Shown: one piece after another, positions 6,262-7,363 of the stretch
Layout: every line of letters begins with the position of its first letter
Numbering within the stretch: the first letter of the stretch is position 1
NCBI GenBank assembly: GCA_018646825.1
Contig: JABGUA010000003.1
Location: 1-7,363 of the forward strand
Direction of reading: 5' to 3'
DNA length: 7,363 bases
DNA from: Piscirickettsiaceae bacterium
Lineage (GTDB): Bacteria > Pseudomonadota > Gammaproteobacteria > Nitrosococcales > Methylophagaceae
Translations under genes and position numbers: made by a program
The notes under the pieces: model-generated
What the model was told of the DNA's origin: nothing
What the model saw: the letters and a program-made list of their open reading frames with translations, nothing else
The model's database searches: none

Positions 6262-6645
6262 ATGAGACTATTACATACCATGTTACGTGTGGGAGATTTG
6301 GAGAAATCATTGGCATTTTATACTGAGGTATTAGGTATGAAGCTACTCCGACGAGAAGAATACCCCGATGGCAAATTTACTCTGGCTTTTGTCGGTTACG
6401 GTGATGAGTCAGCTAATACAGTGCTGGAGTTAACGCATAATTGGGAAACTAATCGTTATGAGGGTGGCGGGGGCTACGGGCATATTGCCGTTGCGGTGGA
6501 TGATGCGGCGGCAGCGTGTGAAAGAATCAGACAGCGTGGGGGCAATGTGGTGCGGGAAGCCGGGCCGATGATGCATGGCACAGTGGTGATTGCTTTTGTA
6601 GAAGATCCAGATGGTTATAAAGTCGAACTAATTGAATGTGATTAG
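6262..6645 (+). CDS. gloA: Lactoylglutathione lyase (glyoxalase I), Ni2+ type
   Basis: Converts the hemithioacetal of methylglyoxal and glutathione to S-lactoylglutathione, the first step of methylglyoxal detoxification in the cytosol. 127 aa, a short bacterial form with two betaalphabetabetabeta (VOC) modules. All four metal ligands stand at the same positions as in E. coli GloA: H5, E56, H74 and E122. MRLLHTMLRVGDL at the N-terminus and VIAFVEDPDGYK (109-120) near the end are near-identical to it. The protein stops about eight residues earlier than E. coli GloA, losing only the variable tail. The absence of the insertions of the Zn2+ (human/Pseudomonas GloA3) type supports Ni2+/Co2+ use. 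TGAGGA at 6249-6254 is a strong Shine-Dalgarno seven nt from the ATG. It lies 61 nt after ubiD with no terminator between, so readthrough from prlC-ubiD is possible. The stop faces that of the yjdF-type gene 11 nt away. Confidence 0.97.
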   Translation: MRLLHTMLRVGDLEKSLAFYTEVLGMKLLRREEYPDGKFTLAFVGYGDESANTVLELTHNWETNRYEGGGGYGHIAVAVDDAAAACERIRQRGGNVVREAGPMMHGTVVIAFVEDPDGYKVELIECD

Positions 6646-6656
6646 TGAGTGGATAG

Positions 6657-7265
6657 TTAAGCGCTAGTTTGTGGTAATTGTCGTAATTGTTTGTCGTGAT
6701 AACGGCTAAAGAGTATTAGGCTTAAAATGGCACCGACTAGGGCATAGCCCATATCCGATTGGGTATCCCAGATATAACCTTGTGTTCCTAGGAAAGCATG
6801 CGCGCCTTCTCCACTAATGAGCGCAACAGCCCACTCGATCAGTTCATAAAAAGCACTAAAAGCTAAGCAAAAACAAACGATAAAGAAGTTTTGCCAAGCT
6901 GTGTTGTTGAAAACATTTTTCCTGATGACGATTTCACGGGTGATCATGGCAGGAATGAACCCTTGAGCAAGGTGGCCGACTTTATCGTAGTTATTGCGAC
7001 TTGATCCCATAAGCTCTTTCAGTTCATTAAATAAAGGGACTTCTGCGTAGGTGTAATGGCCACCGACCATCAGGATAATGCAATGGATTAAAATTAAGCT
7101 ATAGACGAGTGTGGTTAGGGGAAAAGGCTTATAAGTCGCAATAAGCACAACCAAGCCGATGACGGCGGGTGCTACTTCCAAAAGCCAAGTTATGCGGTCA
7201 AAGGCGCCGATGGCTGACCAAAGGAAGACACAGCAGAATGTGATTAACCAAAAAAGCCGCTTCAT
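6657..7265 (-). CDS. yjdF: YjdF-type inner-membrane protein (DUF2238)
   Basis: Integral membrane protein of unknown function, 202 aa, typical for the family. Hydrophobic segments at about 4-22, 29-45, 51-68, 100-115, 125-148 and 172-187 suggest five or six transmembrane helices. The polar motifs that mark the family are conserved: GGHYTYAEVP (68-77), NYDKVGHLAQGF (92-103), AFYELIEW (138-145) and GTQGYIWDTQSDM (160-172). The invariant H, Y, E and D residues in these stretches look like a metal or active site inside the membrane, but this is inference. The ATG at 7265 has no strong Shine-Dalgarno (GGT about 13 nt upstream). It lies 35 nt downstream of another minus-strand gene whose end is visible, so it may be the second gene of an operon. 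It is convergent with gloA. Confidence 0.85.
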   Translation of the reverse strand: MKRLFWLITFCCVFLWSAIGAFDRITWLLEVAPAVIGLVVLIATYKPFPLTTLVYSLILIHCIILMVGGHYTYAEVPLFNELKELMGSSRNNYDKVGHLAQGFIPAMITREIVIRKNVFNNTAWQNFFIVCFCLAFSAFYELIEWAVALISGEGAHAFLGTQGYIWDTQSDMGYALVGAILSLILFSRYHDKQLRQLPQTSA

Positions 7266-7300
7266 TATTTAATTATTACCATAAAAGAGTGGGGTTTGGT

Positions 7301-7363
7301 TTAAAGGCCATCGGTATTTTTTTCTACCCAATGTTCGCCGTCAATTCTGGTTTCTTTTTTCCA
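7301..7363 (-). CDS. 3' end of an unidentified gene (runs off right edge)
   Basis: The minus strand is open from the right edge to TAA at 7303-7301. The last 20 residues are WKKETRIDGEHWVEKNTDGL. The composition is charged and protein-like, the frame is uninterrupted, and a stop is followed by a normal 35-nt gap to yjdF, all of which support a real gene end. I do not recognise the family from this tail. Confidence is limited because 63 nt without a stop is unremarkable by itself. Confidence 0.5.
   Translation of the reverse strand, partial: WKKETRIDGEHWVEKNTDGL

Noticed and set aside
1..7363. Mobile elements, CRISPR arrays, tRNAs, toxin-antitoxin or defence genes
   Set aside because: No transposase, integrase, spaced repeats, cloverleaf-like sequence or defence motifs were seen; all sizeable genes are housekeeping families.

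Overview
The window reads as chromosomal core DNA from a gammaproteobacterium. kdsD, yrbG (Ca2+/Na+ antiporter) and mlaA make up the left half. prlC, ubiD, gloA and a yjdF-type membrane gene make up the right half. All of these have recognisable E. coli counterparts with conserved lengths and active-site residues. The DNA is moderately AT-rich by eye, and codons favour A/T endings (many TTA/TTG leucines), which does not fit Pseudomonas or close enterics. Gene order also differs from E. coli. I cannot name a genus from the sequence alone.

Left block (about 1-2182), all on the minus strand, read right to left: mlaA (outer-membrane lipoprotein that removes phospholipid from the outer leaflet), a 52-nt gap containing a sigma70-like promoter, a perfect 17-bp hairpin, yrbG, then the 5' part of kdsD (arabinose-5-phosphate isomerase, first step to KDO for LPS), which runs off the left edge. 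yrbG and kdsD overlap by 3 nt, with kdsD using a TTG start. The theme is building and maintaining the outer membrane.

Divergent intergenic region (2183-2652; 2183-2670 with the preferred prlC start): about 470 bp with no credible protein gene. It holds a good candidate mlaA promoter on the minus strand, a TATAAT-containing promoter for prlC on the plus strand, a short palindrome, and a terminator-like stem plus T-run in the middle that follows no gene. That last element is the least explained part of the window.

Right block, plus strand: prlC (oligopeptidase A, M3 metallopeptidase), then ubiD 14 nt later (ubiquinone-pathway prenylated-FMN decarboxylase), then gloA (glyoxalase I) after 61 nt with its own strong Shine-Dalgarno. 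These are cytosolic housekeeping enzymes with no shared pathway. A convergent minus-strand pair follows: a yjdF/DUF2238-type inner-membrane protein whose stop is 11 nt from that of gloA, and upstream of it the last 20 codons of an unidentified gene at the right edge.

No mobile element, CRISPR array, tRNA, rRNA or defence system is visible, and I do not see a new biological system. What merits a second look is regulatory: the stable hairpin between promoter and start codon of yrbG-kdsD, and the orphan terminator-like element upstream of prlC.
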